From contig CM041200.1 of assembly GCA_023078555.1 (NCBI GenBank), positions 6,673,361 to 6,737,360 on the forward strand: DNA of 64,000 bases, in the 5' to 3' direction. This stretch comes from Ulva prolifera (taxonomy: Eukaryota; Chlorophyta; Ulvophyceae; Ulvales; Ulvaceae). A program made the translations under genes and the position numbers. A model generated the notes under the pieces. That model had not been told where the DNA came from. It did no database searches and saw only the letters and a list, made by a program, of their open reading frames with translations. Within the stretch, counting starts at the first letter, position 1. The number at the start of each line of letters is the position of its first letter. Of the stretch, positions 9,938-21,773 are shown one piece after another.

Positions 9938-12524
9938 CAGAGGCCTGGCATTGCTAGATGAATTTCAGCTTCAGCTTTCCATCACTCTGTTCTCGGGGTG
10001 ATGGCACACGTGAATGCCGCATTGGTGCTCGGCCATGATGGGACCTGGGTTGCACGAACCTTGTGTCACGGAGGAGGCAGGAGCTGAGAGTGACAAGGGA
10101 GCGAGCCTGCATCGTCTGCAGCTCGCTGCACGCAGCCTCTTCACTGAGCAAACACCTTGGCACTGTCAAGACTCACTCTACTTGGCACGATCCTGACTTC
10201 GTGTCAGCATGCAGCTTGATCACATGCGATTATGATACAAAGTATGGTAACGTGTCGGAGACATATGCAATCGTCTGTGTGCACCCTCGAGCGAATCATC
10301 ATAGGCCCCAGCTGTGCCTGACACTTCCTACACTAATCATTTCGCCGTGCATTCTGCACAAGAATGGGTAACAGGTCGGACGAGCTCAAGGCTCAAGGCT
10401 TTCAGCTGGGGTGAACAAGGACACCATAGATGGAGCTCGAGCTAATCCGCCAACCCGGGTCTCTGCACGGGGTGCAGGTGTGTGTCAATTACATATGCTA
10501 TTTATATTGTAATACACTGATTGTAGCTCATGTTGGCATGGCACTGCACGCCAAAAATTTCACGTAATCCAGGCACCAGCAGAGCGCAAGTAGAAAGAGA
10601 ACAAGCTGCTGATGTATGGGATGTTCTATTGCAATCGGTCAACTGTCCAGAGCAACAACTGACTTCTTTTCTGAATAAACTTTAGGATCAAGCCGCAAGT
10701 GCGTCTTATAGAGAATGGCGAAGAGATGAGCTGGTGCAACATCACTGACGGACCATGTACCATGCCTGCTGGTAGGCAACAGTCCGTTTCTGAAGAGATT
10801 CTTCTGCACGTCGATCTACACGCTCTTGCTCTGCTGTGTCTCAGATGAGCCTGACTGAGTGAGATACATAGATAACACAAGGTTACAGAAGAGTGAACGG
10901 GAATAGACAAAGGCAACAAAAGAATCTCGTCTGCATCAACGCCCACACCTATTAACAAAATGCGTTTGATCTCCGCCAATGCTACAAGAACCTCCGACAT
11001 GGGGAGTAGTTCGGGGCTGCTTGCGAGCGACTGGCTCAGCGAACGAGCATACAATTTGCAGGAAAAGTCGTCGGTATGATGATGGTAGGTGTATGCACGC
11101 AGCTGGGAGCGAATAGTTGCACAATTTTCAATGGGATGCATGCCGTGGCTGCTGTGCAGTTACTCGACTTGCGTCGAGAATACCCCCGCGGGGGACATGC
11201 ACATGTGGGCCCCGGCGATGTGCATGCGATACTATCGCCTTCATGCACACTATACGACAGACCTAGACCCTAATTTCCTGCACTTTGAATGTGACGTGTG
11301 CTCTCATGGTATCACCGTCGTACGTGACAGTATCTGGCTGTGGCAGGTGCCGCCGGACTTTGTCTCCTGTATACTTTGTCTCCCAGGTGCCCACCTGAAC
11401 ATTGACGCTGCACCAGAGGCAAAGTATGCGCAGCAGCCCTATCGCTTACAGATACTGCGTTGGACAGTCTTTGATTGCGGCATGCTGGGCCGATCTGCAG
11501 GCTCATCTAGTGAGATCTCACCCATGGCCAGCAGCATCGCGATCGGTAATGATATCACAGGCAGTGACAACATGTTGATCGATGTCAAGAACAGCGCCGG
11601 GGCTCTTGACTGGCTTGAACTACGCCGCAATGAATAGCTGACAATCAGATGCGCAGATATCGCCCTTGACTTGTGGAGGTGCGCATATTGGCAGACAACC
11701 AAGCTGCTGCCCACAGCAAAGAGCCTCTTGCAACAAGCGCAAAAGTTCTGCAGCATCGGGCTCGGCCGGCAGCAGATGCAACGGCCCGCAAGCAGAGAGC
11801 AGGCAACGCTCAGCCTATCTCGCTGCAGAGGTAGGCTCGTGCGGCTGCTGCGTGGGATGCGCTCAACGTCTCATTGCATCGTCCAGGCCCTAGCTATAGG
11901 GCGGAGCGCTGCCCTGGTAAGCTTGAGGGCGTGTCTGCAGCTGGCGCGCCACATCAGCTGACTGCAGTACTACTGTATCGACATGCATTCCCATTTGTAG
12001 TCGCCACTGACTCGAGGAGCATAGTTTTTGATTCAGACTGGTGCCAGTGACTGTGTTCCTTACCGATACCGGATGTACGTCCGTACTTTCCAGCTTTCTG
12101 GTGTTTCAAAGCCGGGATGCAGTGATGGGCCCCATCGGGCACCCTGGCTGACATGTGTAGCCCAGAGAGGTTGAGCCACCCGGCAAGGCCCTTGCACCGG
12201 TTCAGACCACGTCGGCTTTCCTGATTACGGTAATGCTATATGTACTTACCACAGCTCGTGTGGACGGCGTGTGCCACATTCTGGGTCCGGCGACCGCCGT
12301 GTGAGCCCTGGGAGAGCTCTCCTGACTCCTCTCCTCGCGACGGTCGTGATGCATTGCATCGTGCGTCTCATTACGTATTCGCGGTTCCGTTAGATTATCA
12401 CCCAATTCAAAGAGCATGATCTGCCCCATCCCTACAGATGCGGGCTCTCCCACGAAGTGAATATGAGCACTTGATGCCTGCATGCAGGTACTGACCCAAA
12501 CAGAGTGTCTGGCAGGCCAATGCA
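9938..12524. other. Spacer between tandem TPR-SET copies
   Basis: No gene is recognised. From about 10120 the sequence is homologous to the region beginning near 3990, so this is the start of tandem unit 2. Relative to unit 1 it carries about 1 kb of extra DNA between roughly 10270 and 11330; I could not define its ends. A short motif near 10886 (GAGTGAACGGGAATAGACAA) recurs near 43110 and, diverged, near 39365, indicating another dispersed repeat. Confidence 0.45.
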
Positions 12525-15500
12525 ATGGCGAAAAAGACAAAACCTCGGCGGGCGAGCGGCCTCGGATCTGGGGCCGCGCCGGCCGCAGACTGGGGCAATC
12601 TTTTGGAGTACCTGCCTGTCCTGCGAGAACACTGTCCGCCACAGATGTCGACGGACTATGACACGCTACCTCTCGATGCTCAGAGTTCCATGCTTGCTGC
12701 TCTGAAGGACTTTGTCCAGGCGTGGTGTGGCCCCCTGGCAAGAGCCGGTACCCTCTTGCTGCGCTGGCAGTGCTGAAGCCCGGCTTCCTCCACATGCATG
12801 CACCGAGGGCTATGCAATGCTGAGCCCCTGCAGCTGGCTGCCTCAACACGGTGTATGGCGCTGCAGCTGGACATGTTGCAGTCCGTGTGACTGTGCTGGT
12901 GACCTGCATATCCTGGCTACGACATTGCAGCATCCACCTGCAGCCAGCACAGACTGATTCCCACATTTGATCGTGCGCCGGGCCTCCCTGGCGGTGCTAG
13001 CTGTGGCTGCGCTCACTGCCTCAATCCTGAAGGGCAGAACTGCGAACAAGTTGTGTCTGTCTGCCAGTGCTGCAAGATCCCCTTTCGCTCGAGCACGGGG
13101 ATGTGGGGATGCAACACAAAAGTGTACACACATAAAGCATGCCATCATCATAGTTACTCTGCCTGTGGGCCTGCGCGATTTGCGATTACAGGCGTCAGAA
13201 GCGTCTGCTCAGAAGCAGCCAGATCGATCTCGTGATGTATGTATTTACAAAAGGACAGGGGCCGGCCATGCCACGGGTGCTCGAGTTTCATTCGCAGACC
13301 TACGCACTCATGCATGGCACTAAGCCGGGCACGAGCTCGCAGCACAGCCCTGTGTATGTTTGCATCTTCACATAGCCATATCCATTTGAATTTTGACGAC
13401 TCTGAAGGCCGCGACCGAAAGAGGTTTCCAAGCTAGAAACCGCCGCAGACCCAGGCTGATGTCATGTAGCGCCACTGACCCTGCCTCTGCAGGTATGCAA
13501 AGCTGAACATGGAGAGCATACTGGGCCGCATGCCAGCGAGCTGGCAGCCGGATGGCATGCCAAGCCATCAAATGCCACCAAGAGCTACGACACAGAGGGA
13601 CAGACAGTGCAGCCTGGCGCAGCTGCTGAGGCGGCAGCTCCCAGTGGACGGGCCCACACCTGGCCACATCGATCAGCTTCGTCGCCTGCTGTCGAGCTGG
13701 GGCCTGGAACAACCTGTGTACACGATGTTACAGACGCACAGCAGCGTCCTGGCGGGGCAACAGGTGCTGGCGGTCTCACAACATTCAATCACACCGGAGC
13801 TGGGCCAGAACCTGAGTGTGCAAGATGGCGCAGCAGTGGGTATCAAGAGACTGCGTCTTGGTGCAAGCTGCTGTGCAGTAGGACAGCAGTGCGACAACGC
13901 AGCTTTGTGATTCTTCTTGTTTGTTGCTGACTCCTATCCCAGAAGAGGACTCAGCAAGGCTTGAGCCGTTTGGTCGACCTCATGTGCTGGCCACACACGC
14001 AGTGCCTCGGGTGGCCGAGTGGCATGGTGGCATGAGTGGCATGAGTGGCCTCGGGTGGCATGGTGGCACCAGCAGGGTGGGCCGCCCCAGGCTCCCTGCA
14101 CATGTGCTATGTCGCTGTCGCCAGGCCACGCGCCGCAACGTGTGTGGCAAGACTTGAGCCAGGGCGATTCAAGCAACAAGCTGCACAGGCTGTGACACAG
14201 CAGTTGTTGTGGTGCAGTTCCGGGAGGCCATGCGCCCCTGGCAGACGACGGCGGCAGTGGGCCGCCAAGGCGACTACGTCTCTGGTGGCCCGGTCGACTG
14301 GGATGCACTGCAGCCAATCACACGAGGTGGCCTGCAGCTCTTCCGGAAGGCTGCAGGCAGGGTGCTGGAAGGCGTCAGCCTCACGCCGCCCGTATGCAAT
14401 GTGCGCCATACCAGCACCCCGTCGCAGGTGCACCATGAGCCTGACCCCAAGCATGCAGCTGGTAGAGGGAAGGTGCTCAGCAGTGTCGGGTCGCCTTGAA
14501 GCGGAATTGGGGCTGCAACCCAGAACTCAGACCTGAATATTTGGAACTGTGCTACATGATGGGGCCCGCGACGCAACAGTGGTGTACAGGTGGGCATGTT
14601 AATGCTAGTGAAAGATAAGTCCGGGCATGTCACCCATGTGGCCCTTTACAACCAGGTCCGCGGTGGAAGCTCTGCGATCGACTCAATGTCCTACCTTACA
14701 AAGAAGTTCCCGGAAGGCACCCGTGTCGCCGTCGCGGAACCCTACTACAAGATCGCTGCAGATGGCACCTGCATGGTCCGTGTCGACTCCCCGTCTGAAG
14801 TGCGCATCCTCTCCAGCGGCTCAACAGCCGCCCCGGCGCAGGCTCAGCCCGACCGTTGTGGCCAGGCTGCCCTGAGCCAAGCCGAGGCAGCGGCGCGGCA
14901 GGCTCTGTCCGCCCACGAATCCGAAACGGCGTTACAGACCGCGCTGGACGCGCTGCGGGCCCCCCACAACCACAGCGTCGAGCTAGCGTGCACGCTGCTC
15001 AACAACCGCGCACAGGCGCTGCTGCGCGCTAAGCACTCTGCCGCCGCGCTGCGCGACGCCGCGGCTGTGCTAATGATTTCCCCGAAGTAGCGCAAGGCCT
15101 GGCTGCGCTACGCTGCTGCGCTGCGTGCTCTGGATGCGCCCACCATCGCGGACCGGGCAGATGCGATCTCCGGCCAATCGGGCAGTGGAGGCCCTGCGGG
15201 CGCCGCCTCGGGCCCCTCCAGCTCCGCAGCCTCGTCAGGGTCGAGCAACTATGTGGAGCTCGCGCGCACGTGTGACCTCGTCCGCGAAGCGGTGTGTGCT
15301 GCGCGGCCGCGAGTGCGAGCGGCGAGCGCCAGCGCCGGAACAGTCGCACAGCTCAAGGAGGAGGGCAACGCACAGTATCAGGCTGGGCAGTTCCGGGTGG
15401 CAGAGGCGTGCTACACGCGGGCGTTGCTCACAGTCCGCGGGGTCAACGAAATCGCGGGGCTTCTGGCACTGGTGGCAGAGGCTTGTATCAGCTCCGGCAG

Positions 15501-16950
15501 CCGCCACACCGCCGTCGCAGCCGCCGCAGCATGCATGCGGATCGCGCACGCCAAAGGCGGCACGCACAAGACGGTGCCGCTAGCCGTGTCGGTGCTGGCA
15601 AGGGCTCTCCTCAGGCTCGGCGAACATGCTACCTGCCGCGAACTGCTGTCGGGCAGTGTGGGAGTCGCCGAGTGTCTGCAGGGTCGTGAGCGCCGCTCGC
15701 TGCTGCAGGATGCTGCCATGCTGGCGCAACTCATGTCTGGGTCCGCAGGCGCGTCCACACGAGCTGTGCTGTAAGCGCTGCTGCATGGCGGATCACCAGT
15801 GCATCTCAAATGTCCCTTGAGCTGGACCTCTGGCATCAGGAAACCATTCATTGCAGTCTTACATTTCGGCACACGCAACTCCGATCCCGTACATGTCATC
15901 TGACACATGAGCTCCCAACACACCGCTGAAAGTCCTGCAGCTGTGGAAGAGGGGAACCAGGAGGCTTGCCTACCTTGCCTTGCATCGTTGAGCCCTTGAT
16001 GTGCGCGCTGCTCTTGCCTGAAAGCAGGCGGTTCCATGCGGCCATGCAGGCTCCAGCCCGGCTGCATTCCTACAACCTCGAACTCCCCGGACCTACACCA
16101 CACGATCTAGGTTGTGAGCTTGCTCGTGCAATGCTAACAGCCCTGCAGCTGGGGGGGGGGGGCTTGTGGGGGGTGGACGTCCATAGCGTGGCATGGGTCT
16201 CACCGACGAACGCTTGGTTACATGCTGCTCTTGCGTGGAAACATTTTTATCTGTGCAGGCATGTGCGCTCTAGCCCGGCTGCGGAGCGGCTCCGCAGCCG
16301 ACATCGTCGGACACGCCAAGCTCGTCGCCATCCCGGGCAAGGGCAGGGGCCTCGTAGCCACACACAAGCCCCCCCCGCACACGGTCGTCATCGTCAACCC
16401 GGCACTGGTTGCTGCAACCTTGGCAGCCGGCAAGGGTACGGGGAACCTGCTCAGCCACAACGAGACGCACCTGTTCGAGCCTTCGCAGGCAGCGCTCAGC
16501 TCCAAGGCGGTTCACTCCGCGTCACGCGAGCCGCTCGTGGCCACAACCCTGCTCGGCCTGGACGACAACAGCCCTCTGGCTGCCCACCGGAGGCCGCTGC
16601 CGCTTGTGCCGCTGCGGGCGATGCAGCAGCTGCTTTCCCCCCGGGTGCTCCCGTTGCTGCCGTCCGAGGCGGACTTTTTCCCTGCGGGGGAGAGGCAGCA
16701 GGTGTCTGCGGATGTTGTGGACCGGGTGATTGGCGTGAACGCCCATGGCAACGGGAAGGTTGGTGACAGTGGGAACTTCAGTGCCCTGTTTCCAGTGGCA
16801 TCCTTGCTGAATCACAGCAGCGACAGTAACTGTGGGTTTGGGCACCTGGATGAGCTGTTTGGTTTGCCTGATCAGAAGGACTGTAGCGATGGCATCTAGG
16901 GAGCCCATCCTAGCGCGCATGTGATGGTGGTCTTCACCAATTGTGGCGTT
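12525..16950 (+). pseudogene. TPR-SET gene copy 2, broken
   Basis: Exon equivalents lie at 12525 to about 12724, 13493-13763, 14245-14400, 14590 to about 15770, and 16259 to about 16950. The first three exons are open and correctly phased. Exon 4 has an in-frame TAG at 15088-15090 where the other copies have CAG. The SET exon has another TAG at 16897-16899, again CAG in copy B. The SET exon then stops being homologous at about 16953, where a deletion joins it to SDR sequence, so the last ~40 residues including the GEELT motif are lost. It is more diverged from copy 1 than copy B is in the TPR exons, but its SET exon nearly matches copy B. A functional product is unlikely. Confidence 0.8.
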
Positions 16951-16953
16951 GCT

Positions 16954-17607
16954 GATTGGCAAGTACTGTGACACAAGCATGAAGGCATACCTCAGAAGTT
17001 GTGACTACGATGCGGGGGTCACGTGTGGAAGCCTCCACAGCTGGCATCAGCAGGTTGGCCTGCAGGAAGTGCCCGAGATGATTCACGCCCACAGTGAGTT
17101 CAAAGCCGTCTTTGGTCCTCCGAGGAACTGTAGCTCCCACGAACTGTGCACCAGCGTTCAGAGACAGCACATCGATGGCACGGCCACTGTCAAGCCACCG
17201 TGACGCAAAGCTTCTTATGGAGTCCTGGCTGCCAAGCTCGCAGAACTCTGGCGAAACGCTTCCCTTGAGGGGCCCGTACATATCCTACATGCCGTGTGGA
17301 TGTGATGATGGGCTGATCATGTGCGGCAAGCCTTCGCTACACCAATTTCACCACAGCGCCAGGAGCTCACTGCAATCCTCTTGCAAGCATCCTCTGCCTT
17401 CTCTTGCGTGCGGCAAACCAGGAACACGTCACAGCCAGCTGCAGCTAGCTTTCCCGCGGCTGCGAACCCGATTCCGCTGTTGGCACCTGTGATGACAACC
17501 GTCCTTGGCACATCCTGCTCTGAGACTGTGTACCAGCCCGGGTCCGCCAACTCCGCATCCGCGTGGCCAGGAGTAGCCAATACTGCAGCTGTTGATCCCT
17601 GTAACAC
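16954..17607 (-). pseudogene. Truncated POR-like short-chain dehydrogenase (SDR), exons 1-2 only
   Basis: On the minus strand, exon 1 (about 17607 to 17371) has the Rossmann motif TGANSGIG, and exon 2 (17284 to 16991) has LNAGAQF and NHLGHF. They correspond to exons 1 and 2 of the intact gene at 48335-50230. Exons 3-5, carrying the YxxxK active site and C-terminus, are absent because about 2 kb has been deleted. The break lies in the intron just beyond exon 2, fused to the SET exon of TPR-SET copy 2. No catalytically competent SDR could be made. Confidence 0.85.
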
Positions 17608-17639
17608 GGGATGGGAGTTTGCAGGGCCATGGCCGTGAA

Positions 17640-18343
17640 CGAGACCGTCGAGTCACCCCTCTGTGGTGCATGCCGTCAGGTATCATGCGCCTGTCAGATG
17701 CGGTGTTGCACAAGATCGTCCAACACCATTTGAAAACTCATCAGTGGCACACCAAGAGTATATGCCGTCGATCGACAAGGGCCTGTGATGGATGTACACG
17801 TTGGCGTTGGGATGGTCTAAGTACACATGTTGGACTGGTCAGGAGCAACCCTGGCGAAAGTGACGGAAGCGCGGGGTGCCGTCGTCCGGCGAGTTCCACC
17901 AGACAGCCTCGCACGGCGCTGCATGCGCCAGCCATGTGTACAGTCTAGCAGATTGAGTGCTGGCGGAAATGTTTTTTGGAGATCACAGCACGCGTGGAGA
18001 TACGTTGCTTGCAAGCTGAAAAATATTCTTTGTGTCGGCAAAGGCACGGCAGCAGATATCGATGGCATGATCGCTGCAGGCAATGTATCTGTCGTGCTAC
18101 AGCATCGCTGCTATCTCGAGGTTCTATGTTAAACTGACGTTAAACTGACGTTTCAAATGTGCGAGACGTGTCTCGTTGCACAGTGGCTACAGGTATGCCG
18201 GAGTGTTCGAGGCCTGACTCGCGGACTCGAGTGTGCTGGATTGCGTTAAATTAGTCTCGTGGTGTCTTTGTACAAATGTGCATGCGAAGGCATGCGTGTG
18301 ATAGCGTTCCCGAATCCAGTTACTACACTGTCATGAACGGTCG
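17640..18343. promoter_or_regulatory. Spacer between divergent SDR and SNM1 genes (copy A), now split from SNM1
   Basis: This ~0.7-kb stretch is nearly identical to 50263-50957 in copy B, where it separates the divergent SDR and SNM1-like genes and so probably holds both promoters. In copy A it ends at the retrotransposon, which places more than 10 kb between it and the SNM1 remnant. I see no specific motif that can be called with confidence. Confidence 0.4.
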
Positions 18344-18348
18344 CTTGC
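18344..18348 (+). repeat. Target-site duplication (left) of the LTR retrotransposon
   Basis: CTTGC immediately precedes the 5' LTR and is repeated right after the 3' LTR at 28709-28713. The uninterrupted site, with a single CTTGC, is at 50958-50962 in copy B. Confidence 0.95.
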
Positions 18349-19406
18349 TGTTGTGAGATGTTCATCTCACCTCCGGCGCAGGCTGGTAGATGCGCACATG
18401 CATAATGACCTCCAGGTGCTTCCAAGCACGTACATGACCGAATAAGATAAAACGGTCCGGATATTGCATCATCACATAGTCATCAGATTATAATCATTTG
18501 TCATTTCGCGTTGTCGAATACCCGGACAACGATACATTATTTGGCCTTTCAACATCATGGGCCTCAGTCGCGCACTGCTCACCATGTGGCTACGAGGGCG
18601 TCGCGCACCAGTCATATCACTCTTCACTAACATCTTCATATATCTCATTATTTAAGCACTGATATCATCGTGCATTTAGACGTGCGCACGAACACAACTT
18701 AAGATCACATCAAACGACACAGCATATCAATAGTTAGCTACGTCACTGGTCATGGGACATGCATGATGACACATTCATAGTCACACGTCATCAGTCATAC
18801 TCAGCATGCACATGGTCAACTGTGCACAGGCCATTCGGAGGCACTAAGTCACCTATGCCCCGAACCCGCTACGCGGTGGCCACGCTAGAGTACTACACGA
18901 AATTGTTATAAAGTCACATTTGGGGTTAAACTCCGACATGCACGTTATACTCCGAGACGCGCTGTTATCGCACCGGAAGCTACATGCATATGTCAGTGAG
19001 CACAATCATACTCGTCACATCATAACGCTGGCACCGAGTCCGGTGTCCATTGCTTGTCAGGCAATCATATTAGATATCCCGCGATTATTAGGGATTCCAT
19101 TCAGTGTGCTCCACTTTTGTGTAGCACTTTAGCGTGGCCAGCCTTAGCAGGGGTGTCCTGGGTGCATTCCAAACGGTATTTATACCGTGCACTTGCTGGG
19201 ATTCGTCCTTCTGTTTTCAGAGTTCGAATTGGGGAACCTATTTCCACTCTGTCGTAACACATTTCTGTCTGACACCCATTTTGTTGACCCTGTCTTACTC
19301 CATAGTTGATTACAGTCTCCGCACTGCAACGTAAGGCCCTCTTCATCCACGCCAAGTCATATACAGGTGCTCGTCAGCGCCCCGGAGGCTTCTACCTCTC
19401 TCGACA
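18349..19406 (+). repeat. 5' LTR
   Basis: 1058 bp, identical by eye to 27651-28708. It begins with a strong palindrome (GTGAGATGTTCATCTCAC at 18353-18370). A TATAAAG-like box at about 18909 and TATTTAAG at about 18649 are candidate promoter elements; which is used is unknown. Confidence 0.95.
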
Positions 19407-19424
19407 GGTATCGGTTTGCTAAGA
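19407..19424 (+). promoter_or_regulatory. Candidate primer-binding site
   Basis: The bases directly after the 5' LTR (GGTATCGGTTTGC) occupy the primer-binding-site position and share GGTATC with the initiator-Met tRNA type site common in plant Ty3/gypsy elements. The usual leading TGG is incomplete, so the primer tRNA is not established. Confidence 0.3.
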
Positions 19425-19463
19425 TCTTCTGCCTAACATTTCACACCTGTTGCAGATCTCATC

Positions 19464-21773
19464 ATGTCTGCACCAGAGAGCATTCTAGCCGCGGATTGGG
19501 ACGTAGTTCACCAGTCCATTATAGACCCTAGTGACGCGAACTTGTCCGTCGACCATCACATGTCCCAGATCCCAGGGATCTCGTCGTTTTCTCGCGAGGA
19601 CATTGACTATGTTCGTCGAACAACCGGACAGATGCGCTGGTTGGGCACCGTCGTTGCCGAAGCAAGCAAATCCGTCTCGTCTAGCAGTTCTAGGAGTACA
19701 CTGTTAGCCATGCAGAAAGACGCTAGAATGTTGCTTGTCAACGAGGAGCTTAGTGAAGAACTGTGGCCCTTCAAAACCTTAGAACCAAGGTCTTCGGCAC
19801 GCACAATTGGTGCAACACTGTCACTCGGTGGCTCGGACACTTGCATGGTTGCATGGGGTCCAGGCCCGGGGCCGACTAGGAATTTGCTTAGCCCTCAGGG
19901 CATGTCATTGATGTGCTGGTTAGGCACAAAGTATGCACAGCCACTCTTAGATTTTGTTTATGCTTTTGCCAAGGATGACAGAGCATTCAAAATGCCATTC
20001 CTATCCTGCCCAGCTCAGAACGATATGCTTGATATGATCGGGGTGTCGAAGCGCGCCGCTACCCTACGCGCGTCGCCAGCTGTGAACAGTCCCGGCGCGG
20101 CAATCGTGCACTTAGCCAAGATAGCCGACACACACCTGCAAGAGATTGTGTACGCCGTATTTCATGCATGCGAAAGTAGGTCGTTTTGTTTGGACTCAAT
20201 CAAGCTCAAGATCCCATCAGTCAACGTATCAGAAATGGTGAAGTCAGAAGCCATTCAATTCAGGGATTGCTCATCATCAGCTGTCACGCAGGTACAGTCA
20301 ACCCTGCCTGATCTGTCCTCCTTGCCTGATGTCGAACCAAACTTCATAGACGATCGATCTGCGTCGTGGTTTCGTAGTGCCGAATACACGTTCAAGTCTG
20401 TCAAGTTTCCCGCGTTCTCGGGTCTACGAAGCGACCAACTTTCGGAACTACGATGGCACAAGTACCAAAGTGACGCATTGCATGCACGCAAGCACTGCAC
20501 TCATTTGTCCGAGCGACAAGTCATTCAACATCTCATGTCGTCATTTGATCGCACGGAGCAGCATTTCACAGTCGCACAACACGCTGCAATGAGACCTCAC
20601 TGTACTGTCCGCCAATGGCTAGAGACCATTCGTGACTTTTACTTCACGAATGGACAATTCCGACATAACATTGAGCAGGCATGGCAGTCATACAACGTAG
20701 ATGAGTCCGCTGATTTTAATGAATTGATACATCATGTCACAGAGTACTACCGATTGATCTTTATTGATTACCCACATATGCCTGGTAGACAATCACGTAT
20801 TGACTTCGCATGCATACTGTTCACAAAGCTGCAGCAACTCATGCAACCTCAAAGCACATCAGCCGTCAGCTCGACGCTCACGATGTTCTTACCGCTGTCA
20901 CAACTGCTGGTTAAGTTTAACGACGAATTGAAACCTGCAATGAATGAATCCACAGAAAAAGCAGACACGGTCGCTACTGCATTCATAGAATGGTCAGTGT
21001 CACAACTGTTGCAAGTCCGAGAATCCGCGAACACGGTCAAACGTTTTAATTGTGTTGTTTCGGAAAATCGATTTGATTACGCACGGTTGAAATCGAACCG
21101 TAGACATACCCCGCCGGCCGGCAAACGGTTGCAAGCCGCGGCGGCGGCACTGCAACCCCCTAACAGGAACTCTAGTGTGCAGCCACCTCGTCAGCCTAAG
21201 GGACCCTCAGCATCTTCAGATAAGCCAGGTCATATCCCTTTCTTGAAAGAGATGTGTCACACCGACAGCCTAGACAAGTTCAAGATTCGGTTCAACGAGT
21301 ACCGTCAGCTTCCAGGCATCAGACGGTCGCCGGATCTCATAACGGCGATCGAAAAGGAACTCGCGGGCGGCAGCACGGCAGTGCATGTTGCGTTGTCACG
21401 CGCAACAGGACCACTACCCCCCTCAGTCAAAGCAACACCCCTCAGCGTATGTCAGGCAATGATGCGCATGACACATTTGCACCCCAAGAAGCAGTGCCCA
21501 CTCTGCCCAAATGGCAAGGGTCTCAATCAGACGCACCCCATGCATCCTATCAGCGAGTGCCCTACATTCAACGAACTTGTGCCTACAGCGAACCGCGAGG
21601 CGTTCTTTCAGGACGCGTTCAACCAGACGCGTCAGATGGTCCCCCTCGCATTGCCTAGCAGCTCGGGCACGCGACAGCAAGACGGCGCCAAACGCGACCG
21701 GTATGATCCCAACCGCAAGGGCTCTGACAAGTCCAAGCGGCCACGACATGACACCCAACAGCATATCCGCTGA
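19464..21773 (+). CDS. gag: Retrotransposon Gag polyprotein (ORF1)
   Basis: The frame encodes 769 residues from ATG (MSAPESILAADWDV) to TGA at 21771-21773. No capsid fold can be named from sequence alone. A zinc-knuckle-like cluster lies near the C-terminus: Cys678, Cys681, His694 and Cys699, spaced CX2C-X12-HX4C, longer than the usual CX2CX4HX4C. It is followed by a basic tail rich in Arg, Lys and Gln, consistent with nucleic-acid binding. The ATG follows a possible acceptor (TTGCAG), so the leader may be spliced. Position after the 5' LTR and before the protease supports Gag. The Pol frame continues in the same phase after the stop, so the stop may be read through to give Gag-Pol. Confidence 0.8.
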   Translation: MSAPESILAADWDVVHQSIIDPSDANLSVDHHMSQIPGISSFSREDIDYVRRTTGQMRWLGTVVAEASKSVSSSSSRSTLLAMQKDARMLLVNEELSEELWPFKTLEPRSSARTIGATLSLGGSDTCMVAWGPGPGPTRNLLSPQGMSLMCWLGTKYAQPLLDFVYAFAKDDRAFKMPFLSCPAQNDMLDMIGVSKRAATLRASPAVNSPGAAIVHLAKIADTHLQEIVYAVFHACESRSFCLDSIKLKIPSVNVSEMVKSEAIQFRDCSSSAVTQVQSTLPDLSSLPDVEPNFIDDRSASWFRSAEYTFKSVKFPAFSGLRSDQLSELRWHKYQSDALHARKHCTHLSERQVIQHLMSSFDRTEQHFTVAQHAAMRPHCTVRQWLETIRDFYFTNGQFRHNIEQAWQSYNVDESADFNELIHHVTEYYRLIFIDYPHMPGRQSRIDFACILFTKLQQLMQPQSTSAVSSTLTMFLPLSQLLVKFNDELKPAMNESTEKADTVATAFIEWSVSQLLQVRESANTVKRFNCVVSENRFDYARLKSNRRHTPPAGKRLQAAAAALQPPNRNSSVQPPRQPKGPSASSDKPGHIPFLKEMCHTDSLDKFKIRFNEYRQLPGIRRSPDLITAIEKELAGGSTAVHVALSRATGPLPPSVKATPLSVCQAMMRMTHLHPKKQCPLCPNGKGLNQTHPMHPISECPTFNELVPTANREAFFQDAFNQTRQMVPLALPSSSGTRQQDGAKRDRYDPNRKGSDKSKRPRHDTQQHIR

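Noticed and set aside
15088-16899. UAG or UGA reassigned as sense codons (two CAG to TAG changes, one TGG to TGA change, UGA in Gag-Pol and SNM1)
   Set aside because: Several genes end normally with TAG or TGA (kinase-like exon, AlkB, Pol, SDR, receptor kinase), and conserved domains elsewhere contain no such codons. The changes are common nonsense transitions in extra copies.
18920-19334. Short ORFs inside the LTRs
   Set aside because: They occur in both identical LTRs, lack motifs and lie in a regulatory region; no reason to call a protein.
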